A stretch of DNA of 64,000 nt from Heligmosomoides polygyrus polygyrus (GCA_947396885.1 OX377205.1:28459899-28523898), one strand, 5' to 3'. Shown: positions 12,259 to 23,216, counted from the first letter of the stretch. Program-made: numbers and translations. The notes: generated by a model not told the origin, from the letters alone.

Positions 12259-12790
12259 GCATGGCGTGCTGTGAACAATGCATATAGGCCCGACAGAATC
12301 AATCGAGTGGGAACAAACAAACAAACCAACAACCTAAACTGCGAGCGACAGCATGTAGAATGAGGGGAGTTTTAAAGGAAATTCCCGGCCGCCCCACTCA
12401 GGCATTGCTCTAGGCCTGTCCAGCTTGCATCTGGAGTGCGCCGTGAACAATGCATATTGAAACGAATCTATCAATCGAGTGGGCGAGAAAGCTTGTAGAG
12501 TGAGCGTTTAGGGTGTTTTATCAGAAATCCCTAGCCGCCCTAATCAGGCATTGCTCAAGGACTGTCCAGCTTGCATCTGGAGTGCGCCGTGAACAATGCA
12601 TATAGAAACGAACCTATCAATCGAGAGGACACGACAGCTTGTAGAGAGAGCGTTTAGGGAGTTTTATCAGAAATCCCTAGCCGCCCTACTCAGGCATTGC
12701 TCTAGGACTGTCTAGCTTGCGCTTGGAGTGCGCCGCGAACAATGCATATACAATCGAATCTATCAGTCGAGGTGGCGCGACCGCTCGCAA
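12259..12790. repeat. Tandem repeat of about 146 bp, 3-4 units
   Basis: GGAGTGCGCCGTGAACAATG and near variants recur at about 12432, 12578 and 12724, spaced 145-146 bp, with a more diverged unit near 12259. Each unit also carries TTTATCAGAAATCCCTAGCC and AGGCATTGCTC. The array is mirrored in the right arm at about 62695-63200. Confidence 0.75.
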
Positions 12791-14956
12791 ATTGAACGCG
12801 CGGGCGTGTTTGGAGCGGAATAACTCTGTCAAGTGTGAACCCTTCCGGCTGCAGCTTGTGGCATTTGTGGTCACTGAGAAGCTGTAACAGTTCGCTAAAG
12901 CACAGCGATATAGCCTAAGAGCGTACAAAGTTACGGTGGTGCGAAAATGCAGGTCAGGCTTGTGCGACGCAATTTTTTCCGAATTCAGTCGACCACTGTG
13001 ATAAGTCGAGGCGAGCTAACGGCATGCAAATCCGTTTGCTAGCAGAGCACTTAAGGTGCCTTATGAGAAAGTGTTCACAGCTTTCCAGCTGTCTAAACTA
13101 CCTTAAAAAGCTTAATACCGTTCGACAGAGCTTTTCTTGCTGAATTTAATGGTATTATTGCTTGAAAAAACTGTATTCTGAGCGAGCAAGAGCGAGGAGA
13201 ACATCGACCGTTGTTGCGCTAAATTGCGTGCGCAAGGTGTTCTGAGCGCGATAGCTCTGTAAAGTGTAAACCTTCCCGGTTGCAGCTTGTTGGTTTTGTA
13301 GCCATCCAAATGTTCTAGTAGCGTGCTGAAATACAGTAATGTAGCTTATGGTTGGACAAAGTTACAGCACTGCAAAAATGCAGGTTAGCCTTGTGTGGCA
13401 CGATTTTTTCCAAATTCAGTCGACCCCTGCGGGAAGACGCGGAGAGCTAACGGCGTACAAATGCGCAGGCTGGCAGAACACTGAAGGTGCTTTCAAGTGA
13501 CGTGCTCCCAACTTTCTAGCTTAATAAATTGCCTTAGTCCCAGCTGACATTTTAGGGTGTCGGGCTTAGCGGTTGAAGTTTCCTGCGCTCTTACTCGCTC
13601 AGTTTTTACAGTTTTTCCCAAACTCAACAACACCGTTAAATTCAGCACGAAAAGCTCTATCGAATGGTAACCAACTTGGCCCGGTATGGAAATATCGGTT
13701 TTCGATGACGTCATCGTCCCTCTGCCGCGGCTTTGAGCGGCCTCGTCCTGGATGCGAAACCGTCAAAAAATCGATGTTTACAAAATCGGTCGAAATTGAT
13801 ACCATTTGATAGCGCTTTTCATGGTAAACAGAAGAGTACCATAGCAAGTGTCAAAAACTCAAATCTTGGCGAGTAAGAGCGCAAGAAACTCTAACCGCTC
13901 TCTTCCGACGCTTTAAACTGGCAGCTGTGGCTAAGGAAGTTTAAGCAGCTGAGGCTTTCTGAGCATGTCATCGTAAAGTATCTTAAGCGTCCTGTTTTTC
14001 CAGACATTTTAAGCGCGTTACCTCTCCGCGTCTTCCCGCAGGAGTTGACTGAATTTGGAAAAAATCGTGCTACACAAGGCTAACCTGCATTTTTGCAGTG
14101 CTGTAACTATGTCCAGTCATAAGCTACATTTCTGTATTTCAGCACGCTACTAGAACATTTGGCTGGCTACAAAACCCACAAGCTGCAACCGGAAAGGTTT
14201 ACACTTTACAGAGCTATCGCGCTCAGAACACGTTGCTCGCCCAGAATACAGTTTTTCCTACACGCAATAATGCATTAAATTCAGCATGAAAAGCTCTGCC
14301 AAATGTTATTGAGCATGGCCCAACTCGAAGATATCGATTTTCGATGACGTCATCGCCCCTCCGCTGCGGCCTTGTCCTCGATGCGAAATTATCAAAAAAT
14401 CGATATCTCCAAAATTGGTCGAGATTGACACCGTTCGATAGAGCTTTTCGAGCTGAACGGAACGGTGCCATTGCGAGGGTCGAAGACCCAAATTTGGGAG
14501 AGTAAGGGCAGAAGAAATCTCACCGCTGCCGTCCGCCGCTCTAAGTGGCAGATGGGACTAAGGCAGTTTAGGCAGCTAGGGAGCTGTAAGCACGCCAATG
14601 TAAAGTGCTTTCAGTGGTGTGCTACCACACGGATTTGCATGCAGTTAGCTCGCCGCGTCTTATCTTAGTGGTCGACTGAAATCGGAAAAAATTGCGTCGC
14701 ACAAGGCTAATCTGCATTTTCGCACCACTGTAAGTTTGTCCGTTGTCAACCTACATCGCTATGCTTTGGAAAACTGCTAGAACTTCTTACCCACTACAAA
14801 ATCCACAAGCTGCGGTCGGAAGGGTTCACACTTGGCACAGTTATCGCGCTCCATACACGACCGCGCGTGCAATTTGGCACATCAACGATCGATGTTCTCC
14901 GCGCCCTTACACGCTCAAGTTACAGTTCTCACCACTCTAAGCAACACCGTTCAATT

Positions 14957-15156
14957 NNNNNNNNNNNNNNNNNNNNNNNNNNNNNNNNNNNNNNNNNNNN
15001 NNNNNNNNNNNNNNNNNNNNNNNNNNNNNNNNNNNNNNNNNNNNNNNNNNNNNNNNNNNNNNNNNNNNNNNNNNNNNNNNNNNNNNNNNNNNNNNNNNNN
15101 NNNNNNNNNNNNNNNNNNNNNNNNNNNNNNNNNNNNNNNNNNNNNNNNNNNNNNNN
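14957..15156. other. Assembly gap of exactly 200 N
   Basis: A fixed-size run of N marks a scaffold join. The sequences on the two sides do not continue one another: the long-TIR element is on the left and a mariner fragment on the right. Confidence 0.99.
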
Positions 15157-15440
15157 ACTCAATGACAACACGAGTCCGCCCGTTTCGAACATTGTTGCCC
15201 AGAAACTGGATGAATTGGGATACGAAACTCTGCCATATTCAGAATACTCACCAGATATGTACCCTACCAATTATCGTTTTTCAAGCATTTAGATCCTCAA
15301 TTGAAGGATAAAAATTAAACAACCAAGATTATGTAGAAAACGCCTTCTTATGTTCTATCAAATCTCGCAGCTCTGATTCTTATGAAGATGGAGTGTCTAA
15401 GCTACTGTCGCGTTGGGAAATCTGAATTCGTTGTAAAAGT
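15157..15440 (+). pseudogene. Mariner transposase 3' fragment at contig edge
   Basis: The first bases after the gap encode NDNTSPPVSNIVAQKLDEL followed by PYSEYSPDMYPTNYRFSS. This corresponds to the mariner block HDNA...PYSPDLAPSDYH, which includes the last two DD34D catalytic positions. A C-terminal tail and a stop follow. The fragment is cut by the contig edge on the left and has stops on the right, so it is a relic of a family different from the mariner at 10.5 kb. Confidence 0.75.
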
Positions 15441-17090
15441 GTTTTCAATTTATAAAATTGCTTTCGTGCAAAGTTATGATCTGCCAGTTTTCAGTTAAAA
15501 TCGGTCATATCATATGCAACGACATAATACTTTGCTGACGATGCTTCTGCTCAAATGTCAAATACAACGTAACAGCAGTGAGGTTCGCACTGAGGTGCCG
15601 GGCGACCTATTCGAGGAGTGTTAAACTCGGTCGCATAGATTCAGAAAGATCTCGACTGGAGGGAAAATTTGAAATCTCAAAAATTTATAATAAACACCTT
15701 GCTTTATCAACGGTCGCTCCTTATTTCGGAATATGTGTTATTACATCAGAAAAATATATAATTTCTGTCAAATTAAAAAGGAGACAGGAGACCAGGAGAG
15801 AAACGGGACCCGAACTGACCGTCAAAGAAGAGCGAGTACTTAGCCACGGACGTTAGCGACTCGAATCCACCAGGATAACGGCACCGACCGTTTACGTACG
15901 GGTTTCTAGTACGCGATATCAGCACTAACGACTGTTGGCAGTGCATTGGGTGAAGAGAATTCACGCTCGGCCCAAATGGTGTTCTTTCACTAACGCGTTC
16001 CATGATGTGGTCGAAGAACTTCAAGCCAAAAATCAGGTGAAACGCTGTTCTGCCGGTAGCGATAACCGATGAGCGAGTACTGGCCTGCGACCAACGAAGT
16101 TGATTCGTCTCAGCGTCAAGAACCGAAGCGGTGCCATTCCGCAGAAGTTTGATGAAACGCCGATAGCTAAAGCGCTAATCTTACTTGCGATGATGCGCTC
16201 ACATCACGATTGGAGAATAGACAGCAAGTGGCAATACGCGTGGCTCACTACAAACCTTCAGATGCTTGAAAAAGGGCACCAGAAGCAGCTCTGGTTGGTT
16301 AGCTTACATTGACTTGAGAGCAGCTGGTGACTGCAGTGTTTTTGCGATGGATCGCGAAAGGTGCGTCCATGATTCCCAGAAGGAATACCTCGCAAAGGTG
16401 TAGAACAAGCACTGAAAACCAAAGTGAATTCCAGAGTATTCTCTGAAATAAGTTACGTGTTTGCTTAGTCGTAGGTTATAAATATTCTTGCAATGATGGG
16501 CGAAGTTGGACTGTGGCCGGGAGTTGGCTAAACATAGTGAATATAGCGGAAATTACACAGATTCAACCGATTAGGAAGTTAAAAATTATGACAATGTGAG
16601 GTTGAAAAGAACTTCAGAGAAGGTAAAAAGTCTTGATCAGGCGCAAAAATCAATCGCTGTCGACGTTTCTTTTTTATCAGTGGTCATCAACCTTCATTGA
16701 TCGCAATAGTCTAGACGTTGATAGAACTTTATGGAGAGGTCCACAAGCGACTTTAGATAAGCCTTGGCATTTGTTATGCTGCTGCTATTGTACTTGAAGT
16801 TTTACTGGCAGAAGTGTACATTCCCATCGGAAGACGAACGGAACACAGTCGATTTTTGTGTGCCGCCAAGATTGGATTTCCTATGCCTCGATTAGCGAAC
16901 AGTGTCAGTTGTCGTCCGAGCTGCAGGATCTGTTCTACCCTTGAGATTCACGTTTATACGATAAAGCAGAGCTCTATATATAGCTGAGTTTTTTTTGTAG
17001 ACGAACGACGCTTAGGTATCGTACAGCAGCTCAGTATCTATCAAAAAAAGAACGCTACTTTTCAATGTTTGATGCTGCAACATCGAGATA
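15441..17090. other. Intergenic, nothing recognised
   Basis: No exon, element or RNA gene was recognised. A tRNA-like B box in reverse (GACTCGAATCCACC, about 15862) may be a decayed repeat. Confidence 0.35.
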
Positions 17091-17608
17091 TAAGGGGCTG
17101 CCTGGTTGATGAGATAAGGACGGAATATGTATCTTGCGCTCCAGATGTCCGGTGCTGGTTAAAAAAAAAATTCAGAGCGCTTCCAGCGGCTCAATCTTTT
17201 GAGGTATCCCTTGGTGAATGGATCTGCCCACTTCTCTCCGTATCTACAACCGTGGATTTTTAAGATTTAAAAAAACGAAATTGAAGAATAAGCAACACCT
17301 GCTCAATTGGCTAATTCCTATTCGACGGTAAAATCGTGTATGCAATACACATTTGAATGCTCTCAATTTATTGAACGGACGAGCAAATGTCTCTGCGTAA
17401 ATTTGTTTCAAGACAGAGAGCGAATAGGAGGTGTGCAGAGGCTCCCGCTTATGCAGGATGACATGCAGTCTCCACAAGGGGCGCCTACCTTGTAGATGTA
17501 TTGGTCAACGATGTTGCCCTGCAAAATAAATCAGCACAATTAGTCCAATAAGAAACGCAAAAATGGAGAAAAAAAGGGACCAATTATTACTGCGGCTCCA
17601 GTATCGGA

Positions 17609-17843
17609 AACACCAGCTTTGAAGTGAGTCCTAACTCACAAGTGAAACAGAAACGTTAAAAAATAGTACCGTAGTGCGTAGTGGCATACTACAACAGTGT
17701 TGCTTAAAAAAACTCAAAAAAAATGTAAACTAGGGCTCTAGGATGAGAAACACCAGCTTTGAGATGAGCTCCAACTCACAACTGAAACAGAAACGTTGGA
17801 AAATATTACCGTGGTGCGTAACGGCATACTACAACAGTGTTGC
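17609..17843. repeat. Tandem duplication including part of a CAP exon
   Basis: Segment 17609-17705 and segment 17751-17843 are near copies. Both contain CACCAGCTTTGA, GAAACAGAAACGTT and GGCATACTACAACAGTGTTGC. The unit is about 143 bp and covers the 3' part of the third CAP exon and its donor. R2 has a single copy, so this is specific to R1. Confidence 0.8.
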
Positions 17844-18352
17844 CTCCACAGCGTTGCACTCCACATCCAAGCCTGTAAGTGGTCGCCCATGCCATCTGAA
17901 AGCGACAATTTTTCCATACTTTCATTAGTCTACTCACATAAGTTGCTCAACTCTAGAAAAGTACGACAAATTACGAATTTACTTTCTGAGTGGCTCCATT
18001 CGATGCTATATATGGTGCGGATTGGCAGAGATTTAACTTTGTTTATCAAAGTCTTCCCGCTTGTTACCCAGTTCCGGATCTTTTCTGCATCTAGTAAGGA
18101 TGGAAGAAGTCTTGTATGTTTTTTCTGGCGGTCTAATTGCACTTTATTTGAAAAAAGGCAGTGAAACATCAACACATTACTAGGCGAGTTGAAGACGAAG
18201 TTTACACCACAATGTGTGTCGTCAATCTTTAGCCTTTCTAATAAGATTGTTCAATCCTCCTTGAATGTCTTTTCATAGGTCACTTTTATAAGTTTACTTT
18301 TGAAAAGTAAGCTACAACTGCAACTTTAGTATTATATGTATGTTTTTCACGA

Positions 18353-21300
18353 GGTGGCGATGTCCGTTCCTCCACGTGGTGCCACTGGAAACTGCTTGCT
18401 TTTGCAAGCCGAGCCAAACACGGAAATTCGAATGCAGGCGACAGGCCCTAGTGACAGGCCGGCCTACGAACATTTTGTGTCACATCATATGGTTGATGAC
18501 GTTACAGAGTTCTCGAGATAATGCTACGGCGTCCGCGGGAGCCGACGCGCACTCGCAAAGCCCGGCGAGTGTGAAAAGTGTGCGAGGGTCCCTGATGCGA
18601 GGACGGCATCGGGGGGCAACTGAGCTAGTCCGAAAGTCCCGTAACGTAGGCAAGACCCGCGTAGCAACGTTGAATGTGGGTACGTTGACGGGCCGCTCGT
18701 GCGAGTTGGTAGAAGCACTGGAGCGAAGAAAGATAGATTTCTGTGCGGTGCAGGAGACGAGGTGGTCCTGCAGCAAGTCAAGGGACATAGGACGTGGCTT
18801 CAAGGCCGTTCTATGTGGAAGTCCCAGGATCACCAGTGGTGTCGGTGTGATCGTCTCCGAGCGTTTCCGTGATGCGATTGCAAGCGTAGAACGTTTCGAT
18901 GACCGCTTGATGAAGATTGTTGTCGCCGTAGAAGAGCGACGATGCCATTTCTTTTCTGCGTATGCTCCGCAGACAGGCTGTTCCGAGCAAACCAAGGACG
19001 AGTTCTGGTCCCTGCTTGATGAGAAGACAGCGGAAGTACCGTCACAAGATATGGTTGTTGTGGCAGGTGACCTTAATGGTCACGTCGGAGCAACGAAAGA
19101 CGGCTACAACTGTCATGGTGGTTTTGGATATGGGTCGCGCAACGCCGATGGTGAGCGTATACTTGAGTATGCAGACTCACATGACCTCACCATCGTGAAC
19201 ACCAAATTTAGAAAGCGTGACTCCCACCTCATCTCGTGTTATAGCGGGAATGCTAAAACGCAGATTGACTATGTCCTTGTTAGGCGTCGCGACCAAGGCC
19301 TTGTCACAGACGCGAAGACCGTGCCGTATGAGACGGTTGCCACGCAACACCGTCCACTGATCTGCTCGCTGAAGATCACACCTTCGAGGTGTAAACATGT
19401 CGAGCGATGTGGGTCGGCTAGAATCAAATGGTGGCGACTGAAAGAGAAGGAAGCGGCAGTTATTTCTCGCATTCGGTTGCCGACAGTGACAACTGTCGAC
19501 GAAACCTGGAAGGACGCTACCGATGCGATAACTCGGGCTGCACGCCTTGAACTCGGCACAACGAAGCCTGGACGACGCTGGGTCGACAAGCATGCATGGC
19601 TGTGGACTGATGATGTCAGAGAGAAAGTCCGAGAAAAGAAACGGCTATATCACGTGTTTATCGGTGATAAAACAGTCCATAATTGGCGGAACTATCGAGA
19701 AGCAAAGAAAGCGGCAAAGAAGGCAGTGGCCGCTGCTAAAGCCGCATACTACGCTGATGTCAGCAAAAAATTGGAAACGCGCGATGGTGAGCGTTATATT
19801 TACCGACTCGCCAAAGCTCGCTGTCGCCAAGCAGAAGACATTGAGAAGTTCTTTGGCATTAACGACGAGAGCGGTCATCTTCTGATGGATCGTAAGAGGG
19901 CTGTGAAGCGATGGCACGACTACTTCGAGGAAATCTCGAATGTAGAATTTGAACATCCTGCTGTTCCTTTTGCATCACCTGTATACGGTCCCGTTCAGAA
20001 GATCACAGTGAGCGAAACTGAAGCAGCCCTGAGGAAGATGAAGTCAGGCAAAGCCACTGGTCCCGATGACCTGCCAGCTGACCTGTGGAAGTCGAAGGGC
20101 TGGTGCCCTGCTGACTGGCTGACTGCGTTTTTCAATCAGGTTGTTGCTGAGAAGAAAGTGCCTGAGGGTTGGCAGCAAAGCACGACCATCCCGATTTGGA
20201 AGAAGAAGGGCAGTCCTGCAGACTGCGCCAGTTACCGTCCAATTCGTCTTCTTTCGCACACCATGAAAATCTTTGAGCGAATTGTCGACGGACGTATCCG
20301 GGATGTCGTACAGCTTTCCACGAATCAGTGTGGTTTCGTATCTGGCTGTGGCACCGTTGATGCCATTCACGCCGTTCGTCTTCTGCTAGAGAAGCACCGC
20401 GAGAAACAGAAACCGGTGCATTTTGCCTTCTTGGACTTGGAGAAGGCCTTCGACCGCGTTCTGCGAGATGTTATATGGTACGCGTTACGACAACATGGTA
20501 TCCCTGAAGAGCTTATTGAGTGGGTGCGCATTTTATACTCTTGCCCAAGGAGTCGAGTGCGAGCGCCAGCGGGCACCTCGATGGAGTTTCCCATCTCTGT
20601 AGGGGTGCATCAGGGATCTGCGCTATCCCCACTGCTCTTCGTGGTCGTGATGGATGCAATCTCACGAGATCTCCAAATGGCGGCACCTTGGACGCTGCTG
20701 TATGATGACGACGTCATGCTTGCATGTGAAAACAAAACCGAACTCGAGCGACAGGCACAGGCGTGGTGCGATCGTTTGGCATTGTTCGGTCTCAAGCTAA
20801 ACGTCAAAAAGACGGAATACTTGACGACGGATGTGAATGAGCACGGATCTATTAAGATCGATGGTACTGAGCTCTCACGAGTGACATCTTTCAAGTATCT
20901 TGGGTCAACAGTCACGTCCGATGGCAGCTTAAAGATGGAGGTGAATGCGCGTGTGAGTGCAGCCTGGTCCAAATGGCGCTCGCTGACTGGGGTGCTTTGC
21001 GACAGGACAATACCTGAGCACCTCAAATCGAAGGTTTATAGAACAGTAGTCCGCCCAGTAGCGACGTACGGTGCTGAGTGCTGGCCCGTGACGAAGGAAG
21101 TTGAAAGCCGCCTCAGTGTAATGGAGACGAAGATGCTACGGTGGACGGCTGGAGTTACGCGTTTGGACCGCGTTCGTAACGACACCATACGACAGAGGTT
21201 CGGTGTCGCCCCGATATCCGAGAAGCTGCGCGAAGCTCGTCTTCGATGGTACGGCCACGTCCTTCGCGCTAACGACGACACCGTGTGTAAGATTGGCCTG

Positions 21301-21494
21301 AATCTTGTGGTCCCTGGAAAGCGGCCCAGAGGACGCCCGAAGCAACGTTGGCTAGATACGTTGCGCTTGGACTTAGAGATGGCTGGTGTGCACCCTGATC
21401 AAGCATTTGATCGGGAGAATTGGCGTCACCACACCAGAAGAGCGGACCCCGCCACCAAGCGGGACAGACGCTAATGAAAATGATGATGATGATG
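18353..21494 (+). mobile_element. RTE-type non-LTR retrotransposon, near full length
   Basis: The element is 3.1 kb with a single long ORF and a (TGA)n/(ATG)n 3' tail, typical of RTE elements. A perfect 17-bp target duplication, ATGTATGTTTTTCACGA, lies at 18336-18352 and 21495-21511. R2 has a single related copy of this site (about 33079-33095) with no insertion. The duplication touches the CAP intron donor: the GT is at 21513-21512 on the minus strand. The perfect duplication and open frame point to a recent insertion. It is antisense to the CAP gene. Confidence 0.95.
18496..21474 (+). CDS. RTE endonuclease-reverse transcriptase, open frame, altered catalytic box
   Basis: The frame is open from 18340, but that first ATG lies in the target duplication, so ATG 18496 is the first methionine inside the element; ATG 18595 is an alternative. 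N-terminal APE-type endonuclease: VATLNVGTLTGR, CAVQETRW (catalytic E) and VVVAGDLNGHVG. The central reverse transcriptase has FLDLEKAFDRV (motif A), GVHQGSALSPLLF (motif B) and LLYDDDVMLA (motif C, 20701-20712). Motif C is normally YADD; here alanine is aspartate, which one base change (GCT to GAT) would explain. The C-terminal tail has RWYGHVLR and RPRGRPKQRW. Length fits the family (about 1000 aa). The protein would copy its own RNA at a nicked target, but activity is doubtful because of the YDDD box. Confidence 0.93.
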   Translation: MTLQSSRDNATASAGADAHSQSPASVKSVRGSLMRGRHRGATELVRKSRNVGKTRVATLNVGTLTGRSCELVEALERRKIDFCAVQETRWSCSKSRDIGRGFKAVLCGSPRITSGVGVIVSERFRDAIASVERFDDRLMKIVVAVEERRCHFFSAYAPQTGCSEQTKDEFWSLLDEKTAEVPSQDMVVVAGDLNGHVGATKDGYNCHGGFGYGSRNADGERILEYADSHDLTIVNTKFRKRDSHLISCYSGNAKTQIDYVLVRRRDQGLVTDAKTVPYETVATQHRPLICSLKITPSRCKHVERCGSARIKWWRLKEKEAAVISRIRLPTVTTVDETWKDATDAITRAARLELGTTKPGRRWVDKHAWLWTDDVREKVREKKRLYHVFIGDKTVHNWRNYREAKKAAKKAVAAAKAAYYADVSKKLETRDGERYIYRLAKARCRQAEDIEKFFGINDESGHLLMDRKRAVKRWHDYFEEISNVEFEHPAVPFASPVYGPVQKITVSETEAALRKMKSGKATGPDDLPADLWKSKGWCPADWLTAFFNQVVAEKKVPEGWQQSTTIPIWKKKGSPADCASYRPIRLLSHTMKIFERIVDGRIRDVVQLSTNQCGFVSGCGTVDAIHAVRLLLEKHREKQKPVHFAFLDLEKAFDRVLRDVIWYALRQHGIPEELIEWVRILYSCPRSRVRAPAGTSMEFPISVGVHQGSALSPLLFVVVMDAISRDLQMAAPWTLLYDDDVMLACENKTELERQAQAWCDRLALFGLKLNVKKTEYLTTDVNEHGSIKIDGTELSRVTSFKYLGSTVTSDGSLKMEVNARVSAAWSKWRSLTGVLCDRTIPEHLKSKVYRTVVRPVATYGAECWPVTKEVESRLSVMETKMLRWTAGVTRLDRVRNDTIRQRFGVAPISEKLREARLRWYGHVLRANDDTVCKIGLNLVVPGKRPRGRPKQRWLDTLRLDLEMAGVHPDQAFDRENWRHHTRRADPATKRDRR

Positions 21495-21655
21495 ATGTAT
21501 GTTTTTCACGAACCTGGGTCCATCTAATTGGCGCTAGCGGTTTGGTTTGAAGGGTGTTAGTGAATCTCATCTGATGGTTAACACCGTTGACTGCGATCTC
21601 GTCCCACCACGATTGCGACGCCTTCAATTAAGGAATCTTTAAGTCGCTGATGTTA

Positions 21656-21791
21656 GGCCTTTGTTATACTAGCGCTCACCACTAGCGACGCCTAATAATA
21701 TGCTCCCCTATCGATCACATCGCGCCGCCAATTCGATATGGGAACATATCATTAGGTATCTCTCGGGGTGAGCGATGGTATAACATAGGCC
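21656..21791. mobile_element. Palindromic MITE, copy in CAP intron
   Basis: This 136-bp near-palindrome has GGCCT..TATAC ends and TTA duplications (21653-21655 and 21792-21794). It belongs to the same family as 12025-12159 and is absent from the matching intron in R2. Confidence 0.8.
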
Positions 21792-21879
21792 TTAAACACG
21801 AAAAGGAGCCATACCGAAGTCACAGCATCATAGTACGGAATTGTGTTAGACGGGATGATCTTCACATTTTCACCATTAT

Positions 21880-21999
21880 TGTTGGAATGAATGATCTCTG
21901 TGATAAGATGTGCTCGCCAGTGGTATAAAAGGCCTCTGGTGAGGTTGGTTGTATTCATTCTTCGTCTGCGATAAACCAGTGCGTCTGCCAGTTGTAACA
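21880..21999 (+). repeat. 5' LTR
   Basis: The LTR is 120 bp and starts TG and ends CA. It contains a TATAAAAG box (about 21924), consistent with an internal promoter. It differs from the 3' LTR at two positions. Confidence 0.93.
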
Positions 22000-22017
22000 C
22001 TGGCGATCAGGATCGAC
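22000..22017 (+). promoter_or_regulatory. Candidate primer-binding site
   Basis: CTGGCGATCAGGATCGA lies directly after the 5' LTR, where a tRNA 3' end would pair. The start TGGCGA resembles tRNA-Arg-primed elements, but the matching tRNA was not verified. Confidence 0.45.
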
Positions 22018-22020
22018 TCC

Positions 22021-22815
22021 ATGGAAGCCCTACCAGCCATCCTACAAGCCGTACAACAGCAACTCAACGTCCAGGGAGCAGCACTACAACAGCACATGGA
22101 GAAGCTGTGCGCGGTGAGTACAAACTCGTCCTCTGCCGGAGCTGCTGTCGTGGTCAGAGACAAGCACGCCATTTTCGATTCTCTGTGCAGGCGGATTGAA
22201 ACTTTCAATTACGACCCCGACCGAGGACGAACTTTTGACTCATGGTTGCGACGGTATCAGGATCTATTCGATAACGAATGCATCGAACTGGATGAAAAAG
22301 ACAAGACGAGACTTCTCGTTTCTCGTCTTGACGAGGATTGTCACCGTATGCTGACGAGTGCGATTTCCCCTAAACAACCTTCAGACTTACCATGGGAGGA
22401 AGTTGTACAGGTACTAAATCGCTTATTCGGAACAGCAGAGACACTCTTCAGGCGCCGGTTCGAATGCTTCAAGGTCAGGTACGAAGGTCAAGACTTCAAT
22501 AACTACGAGACGATGGTCAAAGCCAAATGTACGGATGCTCATTTCGACTCGATCGACTTTGATGGTCTCCAATGTTTATTCTACGTAGCCGGATTCCAAG
22601 GGTCCGAATTTGCCGACTACCGTACCCGGTTGCTAAGGAAGCTTGACCAAGCAGAGAATATCACTCTGAAGGACCTCACGGCTGAATGTCAACTCATCAA
22701 ATCGTACAAGGATGATGCCCGACTTCTCGAAGGCACACCTGCTGTCAACGTTGTTCGTCGCCAGAAGTTCCAACTTGGAAAAAAAGAGGAAACCTCAGCG
22801 ACGACAACGAGATGA
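22021..22815 (+). CDS. Gag-like protein of the LTR element
   Basis: ATG 22021 is the first methionine after the LTR and the frame is open to 22815 (264 residues). It has a capsid-like region with FDSWLRRYQDLFDNEC and VVQVLNRLFGTAETLFRR, typical of invertebrate gypsy-type retrotransposon gag proteins. No zinc knuckle is seen before the stop. The protease region follows in another frame. Confidence 0.8.
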   Translation: MEALPAILQAVQQQLNVQGAALQQHMEKLCAVSTNSSSAGAAVVVRDKHAIFDSLCRRIETFNYDPDRGRTFDSWLRRYQDLFDNECIELDEKDKTRLLVSRLDEDCHRMLTSAISPKQPSDLPWEEVVQVLNRLFGTAETLFRRRFECFKVRYEGQDFNNYETMVKAKCTDAHFDSIDFDGLQCLFYVAGFQGSEFADYRTRLLRKLDQAENITLKDLTAECQLIKSYKDDARLLEGTPAVNVVRRQKFQLGKKEETSATTTR

Positions 22816-22889
22816 GTCTTCACCCAAAACGATTCCCCATCGACCAGGCAAAACCACATTTAAGCCAAGGGCACCTAGTTCGACCGACC

Positions 22890-23194
22890 GCTATAGTCGA
22901 AATCGACATATCCATCGAATTATTGCCGCTCTCCAAAAAGACGACCACCCACAAGTGGAAGTAACAATCAATGGTCGACCGCTCCAGCTGCTGCTTGATA
23001 CGGGTGCTGAGGTAACTCTTATCTCCGAGTTCAACTGGAACATACTCGGAAAACCCACTTTACAACAAACACACCTCACTGCCTACGCAGCCAATGGTAC
23101 CCCCTCAAAATCCATGGAAGCTTCGACACTGAGTTCACTACAGGCTGTTCATCAGGAACACAAGCGTAGGACAGGGAACATGCTTCGTAACTAA
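22890..23194 (+). pseudogene. Retroviral-type aspartic protease region, out of frame with RT
   Basis: LLLDTGAEVTLI (about 22993-23028) is the catalytic DTGA motif of a pepsin-like retroelement protease, preceded by VEVTINGRPLQ. The frame ends at 23194, while the continuing pol homology (VTKENCNVFGMTWL) is in another frame. A frameshift therefore lies near 23110-23170. Confidence 0.75.
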
Positions 23195-23216
23195 GGAAAA
23201 CTGCAACGTTTTCGGA

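Larger units (their letters stand above)
11900..14956. mobile_element. Long-TIR element, left part, truncated by contig end
   Basis: The outer end CAGTACCGGACATGCCGCTG is preceded by TA (11898-11899). The arm 11900 to about 13105 is the reverse complement of about 62364-63557. Inside the arm are a palindromic MITE (12025-12159) and about 146-bp tandem repeats. The middle (about 13105-14956) is made of internal repeats of roughly 600 bp that carry CGATGACGTCATCG and TCAAAAAATCGAT blocks. No transposase is visible, so it appears non-autonomous. TA target use and a CAGT start suggest Tc1/mariner-type mobilisation, which is an inference. Merged with contig 3 the element would be about 4.5 kb. Confidence 0.75.

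Noticed and set aside
18480..21345. Minus-strand ORFs up to 171 aa inside the RTE element
   Set aside because: They are antisense shadows of the 1000-codon endonuclease-RT frame.
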